This document shows, piece after piece, positions 17,351 to 27,162 of a stretch of 64,000 nucleotides of DNA. The DNA lies in NCBI RefSeq assembly GCF_013283835.1, contig NZ_CP054052.1, positions 1,178,001 through 1,242,000 on the forward strand. The letters are read 5' to 3'. Positions within the stretch are counted from its first letter, which is position 1, and every line of letters begins with the position of its first letter. Under the pieces are notes generated by a model. It saw nothing but the letters and a program-made list of their open reading frames with translations, searched no databases and was not told where the DNA came from. The translations under genes were made by a program, and so were the position numbers. This DNA is from Poseidonibacter lekithochrous (lineage in GTDB: Bacteria; Campylobacterota; Campylobacteria; Campylobacterales; Arcobacteraceae).

Positions 17351-17438
17351 ATAATGTTTTAAATCTATTAATTATTTAGAGTAGTATATTTAGTTATAAT
17401 ACTTGTAGGAAGCACTAGATCAAAAAAAGATATAAGAA

Positions 17439-19346
17439 ATGAATCTAAAAAATGAAAAACAGTTACTTTTAGTAATTCGTTATACTTTACCTATATTTAT
17501 ATTATTTTTATCAATATGTATTACTACATTTTTATATTACGAGAATAAATCAAGTTTTGAAAAAATGAAAAAAAATACTGAAGAGAAGTTTATTTCTGAT
17601 AAAAAAGAAATAGTCAAAAATCAAGTGGAAAATATTTATAAATACATAATTTCAGAGCAAGTTGATACAGAGAATGCTTTGAGACAATCCTTAATTAAAC
17701 GTATTCATGAATCTCATAAAAATATCCAAAATATTTATAATCAATACAAAAACACTATGAACAAAGAAGAACTTAGGGTTCTGATTAAAACAACAATTAA
17801 AGATATTAGATTTAATAGTGGAAGAGGTTACTTTTTTGTTTATGATAAAAATGCTATAACTCAAATACACTCCCTTTTACCAGCACTTGAGGGTAAAAAT
17901 TTAATTGATTATCAAGATAGTAAAGGAACTTTTGTATTAAGAGAGAGTTTAGAACTTCTAAAAAATAAAGATGAATCATATCAAGAGTGGTATTGGCGTA
18001 AGTCACCAGAGGATATGACAGACTATAGAAAAATTGGATTTGTTAAAAATATATATGAATTAGATTGGTTTATAGGTTCAGGCGAGTATTTAGATGATTT
18101 TGAAAAAGATATCCAAAAAAAAGTTTTATCACAAATTAGTAAATTTAAATTTGGTGAAAATGGTTATTTAGTTGTAATAGATAAAAATAATACTTATTTA
18201 AATCATGCAAAAAAAGAACTTATTGGTAAAAATGTCATAAATAAATTAAATAAGTGGAATAAAACTGACATTATGAATAAAACAAGAGAACTTAGTAAGA
18301 ATGGTGGAGGGTTTATTACTTTAAACTATTCTAAACCAAATACTAATATTCCTGTAACAAAAATTAGTTTTACTAAATATGTTGAAAACTGGGATTGGAT
18401 TATTACTACTGGTTTTTATAAAGAAGATGTTGATGTTTTAATTAAAGAGCAAGAAGTTATTTTGGAAGAACAATATTCACAAAATTTACAAAAAGTATTT
18501 ATTTTTGCACTTTTTATTACTTCGGTATTGTTACTTATTACATATTTTATTTCTATTATTATTGAGAAAAAATTCAAAAGTTACAAAGATGATATAAAAC
18601 ATCATATAAAAGAGAATCAAAAACAATATGAACTACTAGCTCAAAAATCAAAACTTGCAGCTATGGGTGAGATGATGGAAAATATTGCTCATCAATGGAG
18701 ACAGCCATTATCTTTGATTACAACAGCAGCAAGTGGTATAAAGTTTCAAAAAGAGTTAGATATTTTAAGTGATGAAATGTTGAATGATTCAATTGATAGT
18801 ATTGGTCACTCTGCTAATCATTTATCTGAAACAATCGAAGACTTTAGAGATTTCTTTAAACCAAATAAAGAAAAATCATTTTTTAAATTAGGTGATTGTA
18901 TATATAAAACATTTAAGCTTTTATCTTCTCAAATTCAAAATAAAGAAATTGAAATAATAGAAGAAATTGATAATATTGAAATAGATAGTTTTGAGCGAGA
19001 GTTATTACAAGTTTTATTAAATATTATCAATAATGCCAAAGATGCGTTATCTAAAATAGAAGAAGAAAAGTATATTTTTATCAAAATATATAAAACAGAA
19101 GAAGATGCAGTTATTGAAATAAAAGATAATGCAGGTGGTATAAAAGAAAATATAATTGAGAGAATTTTTGAACCATATTTTACTACAAAACATAAAAGCC
19201 AAGGAACAGGTTTAGGGCTTTATATGTCTGAAGAGATTGTATCTAGACATATGGAAGGTTCATTAGAAGTTGAGAATAGTGAATACGAATATAAAGGTAA
19301 TAGTTTTAGAGGTGCCTTATTTACTATTAAATTACCACTTAAATAA
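17439..19346 (+). CDS. Cache-domain sensor histidine kinase
   Basis: A 635-residue membrane kinase. N-terminal helix (about 10-30), then a periplasmic tandem Cache sensor (about 40-340) with two related halves: FNSGRGYFFVYDKN and FKFGENGYLVVIDKN, each followed by a GKN(L/V)I block and a W-(F/I)-I-x-(S/T)-G motif. A second helix lies at about 350-372. The kinase core has the H-box MMENIAHQWRQPLSLI, the N-box NIINNAKDAL, DNAGG and GTGLGLYMS. This tandem sCache/dCache_2 layout usually binds small organic molecules such as carboxylates. No response regulator is adjacent; the divergent c-di-GMP regulator or the orphan regulator at 26.5 kb are candidates (speculative). The ribosome-binding site is weak. 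Confidence 0.9.
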   Translation: MNLKNEKQLLLVIRYTLPIFILFLSICITTFLYYENKSSFEKMKKNTEEKFISDKKEIVKNQVENIYKYIISEQVDTENALRQSLIKRIHESHKNIQNIYNQYKNTMNKEELRVLIKTTIKDIRFNSGRGYFFVYDKNAITQIHSLLPALEGKNLIDYQDSKGTFVLRESLELLKNKDESYQEWYWRKSPEDMTDYRKIGFVKNIYELDWFIGSGEYLDDFEKDIQKKVLSQISKFKFGENGYLVVIDKNNTYLNHAKKELIGKNVINKLNKWNKTDIMNKTRELSKNGGGFITLNYSKPNTNIPVTKISFTKYVENWDWIITTGFYKEDVDVLIKEQEVILEEQYSQNLQKVFIFALFITSVLLLITYFISIIIEKKFKSYKDDIKHHIKENQKQYELLAQKSKLAAMGEMMENIAHQWRQPLSLITTAASGIKFQKELDILSDEMLNDSIDSIGHSANHLSETIEDFRDFFKPNKEKSFFKLGDCIYKTFKLLSSQIQNKEIEIIEEIDNIEIDSFERELLQVLLNIINNAKDALSKIEEEKYIFIKIYKTEEDAVIEIKDNAGGIKENIIERIFEPYFTTKHKSQGTGLGLYMSEEIVSRHMEGSLEVENSEYEYKGNSFRGALFTIKLPLK

Positions 19347-19436
19347 ATAGAGTTAAATACAAGTAATGTTCTTACTTAAAAGTAAAATAACCAATATTTA
19401 GATAAAATGGCAAAAAATTAAATTAGGATATTTTAT

Positions 19437-20357
19437 ATGGCAATTTATACATGTGGACATACTACGCCTGATTCAGATTCAATCTGTTCAGCAATTTCAT
19501 TAGCTTATTTATTAAACAAAATTGGAAGAGAAGCAATTCCAGCTAGACAAGGTGAACCAAACCCAGAAACTAAATTTATTTTAGAAAAATTTGGATTTGA
19601 AGCACCTCTTCTTAAAACTCAATTTGCTGGAGAAGAGTTATTCATTACTGATTATTCAGACAAAGGTCAAGCACCTGCTGATATTGATGAATCTACAGTT
19701 GTTGGTATTGTTGATCACCATAAATTAGGTGACATTACTACTTCTGCTCCTTTAGAGTGTTGGATTAGACCTGTTGGTTGTACTAATACAATTGTTAAAG
19801 AGATGTATGATTACCATGGTGTAGAAATTCCTGCAGATATTGCTGGAATCATGATGTGTGCAATTCTTTCTGATACAGTTATTTTCAAATCTCCTACATG
19901 TACTGATATTGATATCAAAGTTGTTAGAGAATTAGCTGAGATTTGTGGTGTTGAAGATTTTGGTGCTTTAGGTATGGAAATGTTCAAAGTAAAATCACAA
20001 GTTGAAGGTGTATCTGCTAGAGACTTAATTTTAAGAGATTATAAACCATTTGATATGCATGGAAATCAAGTAGGAATTGGACAATTAGAAGTTGTTGATT
20101 TAGCTATTTTTGATTCAATCAAAGACGACTTAGAATCTGACTTAGAAGATTTAAGAGTAGAGCATAACTTACATACTGCTTGTTTATTATTAACAGACAT
20201 TATGAAAGAAGGATCTGAAGTAATCGTAGCATCTGCTGATAACTCAATCTTCGAAAATGCATTTGATGTTCAATTAGAAGATGGTAAAGTTTGGTTAGAT
20301 GGTTGTCTATCTAGAAAAAAACAAATTATTCCTTTCTTAGAACCTGCATTCGCATAA
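19437..20357 (+). CDS. ppaC: Manganese-dependent inorganic pyrophosphatase
   Basis: A 306-residue DHH-family enzyme hydrolysing pyrophosphate to phosphate in the cytoplasm. Clear family motifs: the metal-binding CGHTTPDSDSICSA (6-19), the DHH motif GIVDHHKLGD (about 96-105), and the C-terminal SRKKQ substrate-binding motif in DGCLSRKKQIIPF. Length is standard for family II enzymes. AGGATATTTTAT precedes the ATG, and a strong terminator follows the stop codon. It is monocistronic. Codon use is like glyA, suggesting good expression. Confidence 0.96.
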   Translation: MAIYTCGHTTPDSDSICSAISLAYLLNKIGREAIPARQGEPNPETKFILEKFGFEAPLLKTQFAGEELFITDYSDKGQAPADIDESTVVGIVDHHKLGDITTSAPLECWIRPVGCTNTIVKEMYDYHGVEIPADIAGIMMCAILSDTVIFKSPTCTDIDIKVVRELAEICGVEDFGALGMEMFKVKSQVEGVSARDLILRDYKPFDMHGNQVGIGQLEVVDLAIFDSIKDDLESDLEDLRVEHNLHTACLLLTDIMKEGSEVIVASADNSIFENAFDVQLEDGKVWLDGCLSRKKQIIPFLEPAFA

Positions 20358-20364
20358 ATTTTAT

Positions 20365-20394
20365 AAATAATCCCACTCTTGGGATTATTTGATT
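20365..20394 (+). terminator. Terminator of ppaC
   Basis: Perfect 11-bp stem AAATAATCCCA (20365-20375) / TGGGATTATTT (20380-20390), loop CTCT, then GATTTT. Confidence 0.75.
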
Positions 20395-20502
20395 TTACTT
20401 CATTAAAATAATTTATAATAATTATAAGTTATTTGATTCCAATCAATATCTACAATATAATAATTTGATACAATAACCTTAAATAATTAAATAAGGGCTC
20501 CC

Positions 20503-20937
20503 ATGAAATTATTAAATGTACTTGTTCTTGCATCACTTTTTAACTTCGCTAATGCTGACTTAATAAGAGTTAGTGATAATGTTATAAAAGATACAAAAAC
20601 AAACTTTTTATGGCAAGATTCAAAAGAAGCAAAAACACAAAGAAGAAGTTTTGAAGAAGCAAAAGCTTATTGTCAAAATTTAGAACTAGATGGAAAAACT
20701 AAGTGGGAAATGCCAAGTTTCCTTGCTGCATTTTCAATTGTTAATACAAAAGTATATAATCCAACACTATCTAAAGAGTTTAAAAACTATGTTTCTGATA
20801 ACTACTGGACTACAAAAACATTTAGTCATGCAATGAGTAAAGAAGCATTTGTTGTAGACTATAAGTCTGGAGCATTTAATAGAAAGCTTATGGAAGATAA
20901 GTTTTATGTAAGATGTTTTGAGGATTTGAATAAATAA
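20503..20937 (+). CDS. Exported DUF1566 (Lcl C-terminal-like) protein
   Basis: A 144-residue secreted or periplasmic protein. The signal peptide MKLLNVLVLASLFNFANA is cut near residue 18. The mature part follows the DUF1566/Lcl_C pattern: an N-terminal VIKDTKTNFLWQD strand, AKAYCQNLELDGKTKWEMPS in the centre, SDNYWTTKTF, and a final FYVRCFED. The central C-x(n)-W-x-(M/L)-P arrangement and the final VRC are typical of the family, whose function is generally unknown. Two cysteines (about residues 60 and 137) could form a disulfide. AAGGG precedes the ATG. No neighbour suggests a role. Confidence 0.82.
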   Translation: MKLLNVLVLASLFNFANADLIRVSDNVIKDTKTNFLWQDSKEAKTQRRSFEEAKAYCQNLELDGKTKWEMPSFLAAFSIVNTKVYNPTLSKEFKNYVSDNYWTTKTFSHAMSKEAFVVDYKSGAFNRKLMEDKFYVRCFEDLNK

Positions 20938-21023
20938 AAATTCACAATCTTCCTTTCAATTTGTAATATAATTTATGTATCTTATTTTTTTGTTGTAAAA
21001 TACTAAAAAAAATAGGATATATA

Positions 21024-22124
21024 ATGGCTGAACAACTAAAAGAACTATTCTCCAAAGATTTTATAGAATTTATTGCTCTAAAAACAAAAGAGTATTATCC
21101 TTCTTTTGAAGCAAAAAACTTTCAAAAAACTATTATCAATGACAATTGGAAAAACTTAGAATTAAAAGAGCGAATGCGATTGATTGCAGTTGTTTTTAAT
21201 GATTTTCTTCCTCTTCCTTACGCTGAGCAACTTGAAATTCTAAATAAAGTAAAAATAGATTTATCATACAAAGACTCAATGGGTTTACAATCAATGATTT
21301 TTCAAGACTTCGTTGAGGTTTTTGGATTAGATGATTATGATAATTCTATAAAAGCTTTAGAGTCTTTTACAATTGATTCAAGTTCTGAGTTTGCTATTAG
21401 ACAATTTATTTTAAAATATGAAGATAAAACAATGTCTCAAATGCATACTTGGGCACTAAGTGAAAATGAACATATTAGAAGATTAGCTACAGAAGGATGT
21501 AGACCTAGATTACCTTGGGCAATTGCCTTACCTATTTTTAAAAATGATCCATCAAAAGTATTAGAAATAATTGAAGTTCTAAAATTTGATAAAAGTAAAT
21601 ATGTACAAAAATCAGTAGCTAATAATCTAAATGATATATCTAAAGACAATGCCCAAATTGTAATTGATTTTGTGAAAAATAATCTAGGACAAACAAAAGA
21701 CTTAGATTGGATATGTAAACATGCAAGTAGGACTTTACTTAAAAAAGGAGATAAACAAATACTTCCTTTATTTGGTTTTGGTGACTCTTCTCATGTAAAT
21801 ATTACAAATTTACAATATCATGATAGTCTAAGTTTTGGAGATGATTTTATTTTTGATTTTACTTTAAATAGTGAAGATAACTTAGGTAATCTAAGAGTTG
21901 AGTATGGAATACATTATAAAAAAGCCAATGGAAGCCACTCCAAAAAAGTATTTATGATTAGTCAAAATAATATAAATGAAAAAGAAAAAAGTTTTAGGAA
22001 AAAACAAAGCTTTAAAAATATGACTACTAGAAAACATTACTCAGGTGAGCATTATATTAGTATCATTATAAATGGAATAGAAAAAGAAAAAGGGAGTTTT
22101 TATCTAAATGACACCAGCAATTAA
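21024..22124 (+). CDS. AlkC-like DNA alkylation repair glycosylase
   Basis: A 366-residue protein with helical HEAT-like repeats over residues about 1-245. It includes the hallmark RRLATEGCRPRLPWA (about 151-165) of the AlkC/AlkD DNA-alkylation-repair superfamily. Residues about 255-366 are beta-rich and charged (LRVEYGIHYKKANG), consistent with the Ig-like C-terminal domain described for AlkC but absent from AlkD. Such enzymes excise cationic alkyl bases such as 3-methyladenine without base flipping. The end overlaps the next gene (ybaK) by 17 bases, indicating translational coupling. A second alkylation-repair gene is the AraC/methyltransferase fusion 18 kb upstream. Confidence 0.85.
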   Translation: MAEQLKELFSKDFIEFIALKTKEYYPSFEAKNFQKTIINDNWKNLELKERMRLIAVVFNDFLPLPYAEQLEILNKVKIDLSYKDSMGLQSMIFQDFVEVFGLDDYDNSIKALESFTIDSSSEFAIRQFILKYEDKTMSQMHTWALSENEHIRRLATEGCRPRLPWAIALPIFKNDPSKVLEIIEVLKFDKSKYVQKSVANNLNDISKDNAQIVIDFVKNNLGQTKDLDWICKHASRTLLKKGDKQILPLFGFGDSSHVNITNLQYHDSLSFGDDFIFDFTLNSEDNLGNLRVEYGIHYKKANGSHSKKVFMISQNNINEKEKSFRKKQSFKNMTTRKHYSGEHYISIIINGIEKEKGSFYLNDTSN

Positions 22125-22578
22125 TTTATTAAAAAAGAATAAGTGTGACTACAAAGTTCACAAATATGACCATGATCCAGAGAATACAAACTTTGGATTA
22201 GAAGCAGCAGAAAAATTAAATCTAAATGAGAAACAAGTATTTAAAACTTTATTAGTTGAACTTAGTCCCAAAGAGTTAGCAGTTGCGATAATTCCTGTAT
22301 CAAATCAACTAAGTCTAAAAGAAATTGCAAGTGCTTTAAAATCAAAAAAAGCAATAATGGCAAATAAAGACGAAGCTCAAAAAGTAACTGGTTATTTACT
22401 TGGGGGTATTTCTCCCTTAGGGCAGAAAAAAAGATTAAGAACAGTTCTTGATAAAAGTGCAAATGACTTTGAAACTATTTTTGTAAGTGGCGGAAAAAGG
22501 GGTTTAGATATAGAAGTTAAACCAAAGGATTTAATCAAATTATTAAATGCTTGTTACTATAAGGTTACAGCCCAATAA
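22108..22578 (+). CDS. ybaK: Cys-tRNA(Pro)/Cys-tRNA(Cys) deacylase YbaK
   Basis: A 156-residue protein of the YbaK/EbsC editing family, which hydrolyses mischarged Cys-tRNA(Pro). Visible features: LLKKNKCDYKVHKYDHDP at the N-terminus, the KQVFKTLLVEL strand with the conserved lysine, VTGYLLGGISPLGQKKRLRTVLD in the middle, and the FVSGGKRGLDIEVKPKDL end. Length is typical (about 156-159). It starts inside the end of the AlkC-like gene, with GGGAG eleven bases upstream. Confidence 0.93.
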   Translation: MTPAINLLKKNKCDYKVHKYDHDPENTNFGLEAAEKLNLNEKQVFKTLLVELSPKELAVAIIPVSNQLSLKEIASALKSKKAIMANKDEAQKVTGYLLGGISPLGQKKRLRTVLDKSANDFETIFVSGGKRGLDIEVKPKDLIKLLNACYYKVTAQ

Positions 22579-22679
22579 CAAATAATTTTATAAAATACAA
22601 AAGTATACTTATTTAATATTGTCTTAACTTATAAAGAGTACTATTTTATAAAGACTATTTATATTAAAGGAAGTATACT

Positions 22680-25600
22680 ATGGCTACATCGGACATTCAG
22701 GCAATATGCTCTCAACTTTTAACTCCTGATGATTTAGCAGTTAGTGATGAACTTTTTGATCAAGTTCTAAAAGAGAATATTGTTACTCAAATATTAAATA
22801 CAAAAAAATCAAAATACGTTAAAATTTTTTCAAATGAAAAACTTTTTTTATCTCATATCACGCCTCTATTACATAATATTGGTTTTGAGATTATTGACGA
22901 AGTTACATATAATGTTTCAAATAATAAAGAAGAGATTTATATTTCAAGATTTAATTTAAATGTACATGATGAAAATAGGTTAGAAGAGGCTAAAAGCAAT
23001 TTAGAATATATTATTACGAACACTTTAAAAGATGCAAGTGTAAAACATTCAAAAGCCTTTTCTTTAGTATATACACAAAACTTAACACTTAGAAAGATTA
23101 TGCTTTTACGAGCATTTATTGAGTATATAGATCAAGCAGTTCTTACTATTAACTCTGCAACGATTTTAAATACTTTAACTACACATGATAGTTTAGCTTG
23201 TCTGTTTGTTAAATACTTTATTACAAAGTTTCAACCAGAAATAAAAAATAGAAAATCTGAACTTGATGAAATAGAAAAAAATATCAAAGCAAAAATTAAA
23301 ATCATTCCTCAAATTATTGATGATAGAATTTTGAATTTAACTTTACTATTTTTAAAATCATTATTAAGAACGAACTACTTTTTAAATAAAGAGACAATTT
23401 CATTTAAAATTGATACAAAAACATTTGGGAAAGACCTAAAAGGTTTACAACCAAATTTAGAAAACTTCATTTACCACCCTGATTTTTATGGGGTTCATTT
23501 AAGAATGTCAAAGGTATCAAGAGGTGGTCTTCGATGGTCAGATAGACATGATGACTATAGACAAGAAGTAAAATCTCTTATGATTACTCAAGAGGGTAAA
23601 AACTCTATTATTATTCCTGATGGTTCAAAGGGTGGATTTGTAATTAATAAAGAAAACTCAGAAGTTACTAAAGAATTATTTACTTATATTTATTCTGAGT
23701 TTATTAATGCTAATTTAGACTTAGTTGATAATATGAAAGATGGGAATATTGAGAGAAATGAAAATATTGTTGCTTATGATGGAGAAGATCCATATTTTGT
23801 AGTTGCTGCTGATAAAGGAACTGCTGCTATGAGTGATATTGCTAATAATATTGCTATTAGTAGAAATTACTGGTTAGGTGATGCCTTTGCTAGTGGTGGA
23901 AGTAATGGTTATGGTCATAAAGATTTAGGTATCACAGCACGTGGTGCTATTATGTCTTCAAAAAGATTCTTTATTGAAGATGGAGTTGATATTTACAAAG
24001 ATGAAGTATCTGTTGTAGGAATTGGTTCTATGAGTGGAGATGTTTTTGGTAATGGTTTAATTGAATCAGAAAAATTCAAACTTGTTGCTGCTATTTCTCA
24101 CAAAGATATTTTTATTGACCCAACACCTGATATTAAAAAATCATATATTGAAAGAAAAAAACTATTCGAATCAAAAAGTGGTGGTTGGACAAATTACGAT
24201 AAAAAAGTAATATCAAAAGGTGGAGGAGTATTTAAAAGAAATGATAAAGAGATTGAATTATCTGCTGAAATCAAAAAACTTTTAGGTACTACCAAAAAGA
24301 TTATATCAGGGGAAGAGCTTTGTAGAAGACTTCTTACTTTAGATGTAGATATGTTATTTAATGGTGGTGTTGGTACCTATGTTAAAGCAAGTGACGAGAA
24401 CAACCTTGATTTAGGTGATAAACAAAATGAAGCTGTAAGAGTTGATGCTAATGAAATCAAAGCAAGAATTATTTGTGAAGGTGGAAATCTAGGGTTTACT
24501 CAAAGAGCTAGAATTGAATATGCTTTAAATGGCGGAAGAATCCATTTAGATGGTATTGATAATGCTGCTGGGGTTAATACTTCGGATCATGAAGTAAACT
24601 TAAAAATCTTATTAAATAGTATTAAAGCCCAAGGTATATTAAGTGAGAAACAAGTAAAAGAGACATTAGACTCTTTAACTGAGCAAGTTGTTGATATGGT
24701 TTTACAAAGTAACTATGATCAAGCTTATGTAATCTCTATTGATGAACAATTCTCAAGAAGATATCCAAATGATTATATTAAGTCTATAGAAGTATTAGAG
24801 AATAATATTGAAGCATTTAATAGAAGAGATTTCTATATTCCTAAGAATGAAAATATGAATGAGATTATTGATATTCATGGTTCAATTGTAAGACCAGTAT
24901 TAGGTTCATTACTTTCTTATTGTAAGATTTTTGTTAAAAAGATTTTATTTGAATCTACATTAATTGATGATCAATTTTCTCAACAATACCTAACAAGGTA
25001 TTTCCCTAAATCATTTGTTGGGGCTTATGAGTTTGAGATTTCTAGTCATCCCTTGAAGAAAGAAATTATATCTACTGTTATGGCTGATATGATTATTAAT
25101 CATCAAGGTGTTACTTTTATTTCTGACTTCGAGAGATTAGGATTAGAGAGATTTTTATTAAAAATTAAATCATATTTAATTGTAAAACAGTTATTTGGTG
25201 CAAGAACTATTAGACAGAAAATTTATGACCAAGATTATGTAATGCCAATTGAAAAACAATACAAACTTGTTAATAAATTAGAATATACATTATATGCAAG
25301 TACAAGATGGATGGTTAAATATCTGAAGAAAAATCAATTAGATTCAGCTCATATCTTGGATCATCAAGAAGAGTTATTCCAATTATTATCAGAAGTACAT
25401 AATCAAAAGGTAGAATCTTTAATTCCAAATGATGAGAGCTTTAATCAGTTCTTCTCTGTAATTGATTATTTAAGATTTGCAATTGCTGCAATTATAATCA
25501 AAGAAGATACTCATCACTCATTTAAAGATGTAATAGTATTATTCTATTCATTAATTCATGAGTTTAATATCTTAGAGATTGTATTAGCATTAAATAAAGT

Positions 25601-25865
25601 AAAAATAACAAATCCTAGTGATATGACATTAAGGAATCAAGTTTTACAATTTATTGAATTTATTGTTGTTCATTACACAAAGAAAATTTTAGATTTCCAA
25701 AGAATAAATGAAGAACCAGATGTTGCTTTTGCAAACTTTATTACAAATGAAAAAGAGACATTCTATAAAGTTCGAGAACAACTTGATTCATTTATGGTAA
25801 AAGATGTAAAAGATATTAAAGAGATAGCAATTACTGTAAATCAGTTAATGGTTTCACTTATATAA
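22680..25865 (+). CDS. NAD-dependent glutamate dehydrogenase, large type
   Basis: A 1061-residue enzyme of the large bacterial NAD-GDH family, deaminating glutamate to 2-oxoglutarate. The catalytic core is visible around residues 265-330 with HLRMSKVSRGGLRWSDRHDD, EVKSLMITQ and IIPDGSKGGFV (substrate lysines and glycine-rich turn). The NAD-binding half has VGIGSMSGDVFGNG (about 442-455) and ICEGGNLGFTQRARIEYAL. It is shorter than the roughly 1600-residue Pseudomonas/Streptomyces enzymes, lacking much of the N-terminal regulatory region, and so falls in the roughly 115-kDa class. AAAGGAAGTATACT precedes the ATG. Physiologically it links amino-acid use, prominent in this window, to the TCA cycle. 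Confidence 0.9.
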   Translation: MATSDIQAICSQLLTPDDLAVSDELFDQVLKENIVTQILNTKKSKYVKIFSNEKLFLSHITPLLHNIGFEIIDEVTYNVSNNKEEIYISRFNLNVHDENRLEEAKSNLEYIITNTLKDASVKHSKAFSLVYTQNLTLRKIMLLRAFIEYIDQAVLTINSATILNTLTTHDSLACLFVKYFITKFQPEIKNRKSELDEIEKNIKAKIKIIPQIIDDRILNLTLLFLKSLLRTNYFLNKETISFKIDTKTFGKDLKGLQPNLENFIYHPDFYGVHLRMSKVSRGGLRWSDRHDDYRQEVKSLMITQEGKNSIIIPDGSKGGFVINKENSEVTKELFTYIYSEFINANLDLVDNMKDGNIERNENIVAYDGEDPYFVVAADKGTAAMSDIANNIAISRNYWLGDAFASGGSNGYGHKDLGITARGAIMSSKRFFIEDGVDIYKDEVSVVGIGSMSGDVFGNGLIESEKFKLVAAISHKDIFIDPTPDIKKSYIERKKLFESKSGGWTNYDKKVISKGGGVFKRNDKEIELSAEIKKLLGTTKKIISGEELCRRLLTLDVDMLFNGGVGTYVKASDENNLDLGDKQNEAVRVDANEIKARIICEGGNLGFTQRARIEYALNGGRIHLDGIDNAAGVNTSDHEVNLKILLNSIKAQGILSEKQVKETLDSLTEQVVDMVLQSNYDQAYVISIDEQFSRRYPNDYIKSIEVLENNIEAFNRRDFYIPKNENMNEIIDIHGSIVRPVLGSLLSYCKIFVKKILFESTLIDDQFSQQYLTRYFPKSFVGAYEFEISSHPLKKEIISTVMADMIINHQGVTFISDFERLGLERFLLKIKSYLIVKQLFGARTIRQKIYDQDYVMPIEKQYKLVNKLEYTLYASTRWMVKYLKKNQLDSAHILDHQEELFQLLSEVHNQKVESLIPNDESFNQFFSVIDYLRFAIAAIIIKEDTHHSFKDVIVLFYSLIHEFNILEIVLALNKVKITNPSDMTLRNQVLQFIEFIVVHYTKKILDFQRINEEPDVAFANFITNEKETFYKVREQLDSFMVKDVKDIKEIAITVNQLMVSLI

Positions 25866-25935
25866 GTTTTAATTATAATAATAATTTGATTGTTAAAATA
25901 TAATTAGTTATACTTATAAAAAGAAAGGACTAATT

Positions 25936-26148
25936 ATGAAAAAAGATGATTTAGATAATGAACTTAGTATGGATAAAATTGAAGATTATAATGGTAAAGA
26001 GTCTAAGGAAAAAAGAAATACAGTGAGAATTGTAATAATTGTATGCTTAGTTTTTGGTGCAGTTTTTGCTTACCTTAAAACTACTTCTTTACCTAATGAC
26101 TATGTTGGAACTACTGATAAGCCTGGGATTAACACTTCTAAAAAATAA
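25936..26148 (+). CDS. Small single-pass membrane protein, unknown
   Basis: A 70-residue protein with a highly charged N-terminus (KKDDLDNELSMDKIEDYNGKE). One membrane helix follows at about 33-47 (VRIVIIVCLVFGAVFAYL), then a short polar C-terminus with NDYVGTT. The charge pattern suggests N-in, C-out. AAAGAAAGGACTAATT gives a good ribosome-binding site. A hairpin surrounds its stop codon. No family recognised. It sits 70 bases after the glutamate dehydrogenase gene and may be transcribed with it. Confidence 0.75.
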   Translation: MKKDDLDNELSMDKIEDYNGKESKEKRNTVRIVIIVCLVFGAVFAYLKTTSLPNDYVGTTDKPGINTSKK

Positions 26149-26163
26149 TTTTTTAGAAGTGTT
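26131..26163 (+). terminator. Hairpin enclosing the stop codon
   Basis: AACACTTCTAAAAAA (26131-26145) pairs perfectly with TTTTTTAGAAGTGTT (26149-26163); the three loop bases TAA are the stop codon of the 70-residue membrane protein gene. The T run lies within the right arm. Confidence 0.6.
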
Positions 26164-26240
26164 GATACAAGTAAATATATGTGTTTTAAATTAAAATAAA
26201 TATATTAATAAGTTATTTTTTATTAGAAGTAAAAAAATAT

Positions 26241-26333
26241 TTACTTTCTAAACTCTTCTCTACATAAGTAAAATACAGTATCAAAAATACCATATTTACG
26301 AGATTCTTTATTTATTGCTAAATTTAATTTCAA
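26241..26333 (-). other. Possible 30-residue ORF or gene remnant in an otherwise empty gap
   Basis: The gap 26164-26470 is very AT-rich. Within it the minus strand has an open frame from a TTG at 26333 to TAA at 26243-26241, reading as protein-like sequence (NKESRKYGIFDTVFYL then CREEFRK). Local base composition is less AT-extreme than the flanks. There is no Shine-Dalgarno before the TTG, so this may be the remnant of a longer gene or chance. The rest of the gap holds the promoter of the response-regulator gene. Confidence 0.25.
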
Positions 26334-26470
26334 AAGAAAAATAAATTAGGTCAAAAAGTTTATAAATTAAATAAAAATAAATAATAATATAGTACAATTA
26401 AAAAAACAAAACTATATTTATACTACATAAAGATATTATCCCATAATAAAAGGGAAAGAAAGGCTACATT

Positions 26471-27145
26471 GTGAGTAAAATAAAAATATTATTAATTGAA
26501 GATGAAAAGATGATTGCGCAAAATCTTAAATCTGTTATTGAAAATTTTGGTTATGAGCTTGTTGGTATTGCAACAACAGGAGAAGAAGCTTTAGAAATTG
26601 CTTTTGATAAGAGTATTGATATTGTGGTTTCTGATATAGAAATTAGAGGTTTAACTGATGGTATTGATGTTTCAAAAACTCTTCAAAATACTTATAATTT
26701 ACCAATCATTTTTACAACAGCATATAATGATGAAGAAAAAATAAAAAGAGCATCTACTGTAACAAATCTAGTAGGATATTTAGTAAAACCTATAAGAATT
26801 GATGAATTAGATACTTTAATTAAAATTGCTATTTCAAAATATAAAATCTTAGAAAAAAGAAATTTAAAAGATATTGCTTCTTTTTATAAATATGATTATG
26901 AGAATAAAAAGATTTATGTTGATGAAGAAGAGATTGCTCTTACTAGAAATGAGAGTTTGTTATTATCTTTATTATTAAATACTACAGAAAAAGTTCTATC
27001 TTATGAATCAATTAATGGTGCAATATGGAAAGAACAAAAAGGTTCAGACGTAGCACGAAGACAATTAGTGCATAGATTAAAAACTAAATTAGATAAATTA
27101 CCAATTCTTTCAGAAAAAGGTATTGGTATTTATATTAAAGAGTAA
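26471..27145 (+). CDS. Orphan response regulator, OmpR-like
   Basis: A 224-residue regulator starting at GTG, with AAAGG about ten bases upstream. The receiver domain (1-120) has IEDEK, the phospho-acceptor aspartate in IVVSDIEIRG, TTAYN and VKPIR. The C-terminal winged helix (about 130-224) has LTRNESLLLSLLLN and RRQLVHRLKTKL. There is no adjacent kinase; the unpaired Cache kinase at 17.4 kb could be a partner but nothing in the sequence proves it. It converges with the globin gene, and both stop codons lie in one terminator hairpin. Confidence 0.9.
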   Translation: MSKIKILLIEDEKMIAQNLKSVIENFGYELVGIATTGEEALEIAFDKSIDIVVSDIEIRGLTDGIDVSKTLQNTYNLPIIFTTAYNDEEKIKRASTVTNLVGYLVKPIRIDELDTLIKIAISKYKILEKRNLKDIASFYKYDYENKKIYVDEEEIALTRNESLLLSLLLNTTEKVLSYESINGAIWKEQKGSDVARRQLVHRLKTKLDKLPILSEKGIGIYIKE

Positions 27146-27162
27146 GTTAACCTTACTCTTCT
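27138..27162. terminator. Bidirectional terminator over two stop codons
   Basis: AAGAGTAAG (27138-27146) / CTTACTCTT (27152-27160), loop TTAAC. It includes the response-regulator stop (27143-27145) and the globin stop (27153-27155). Confidence 0.65.
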
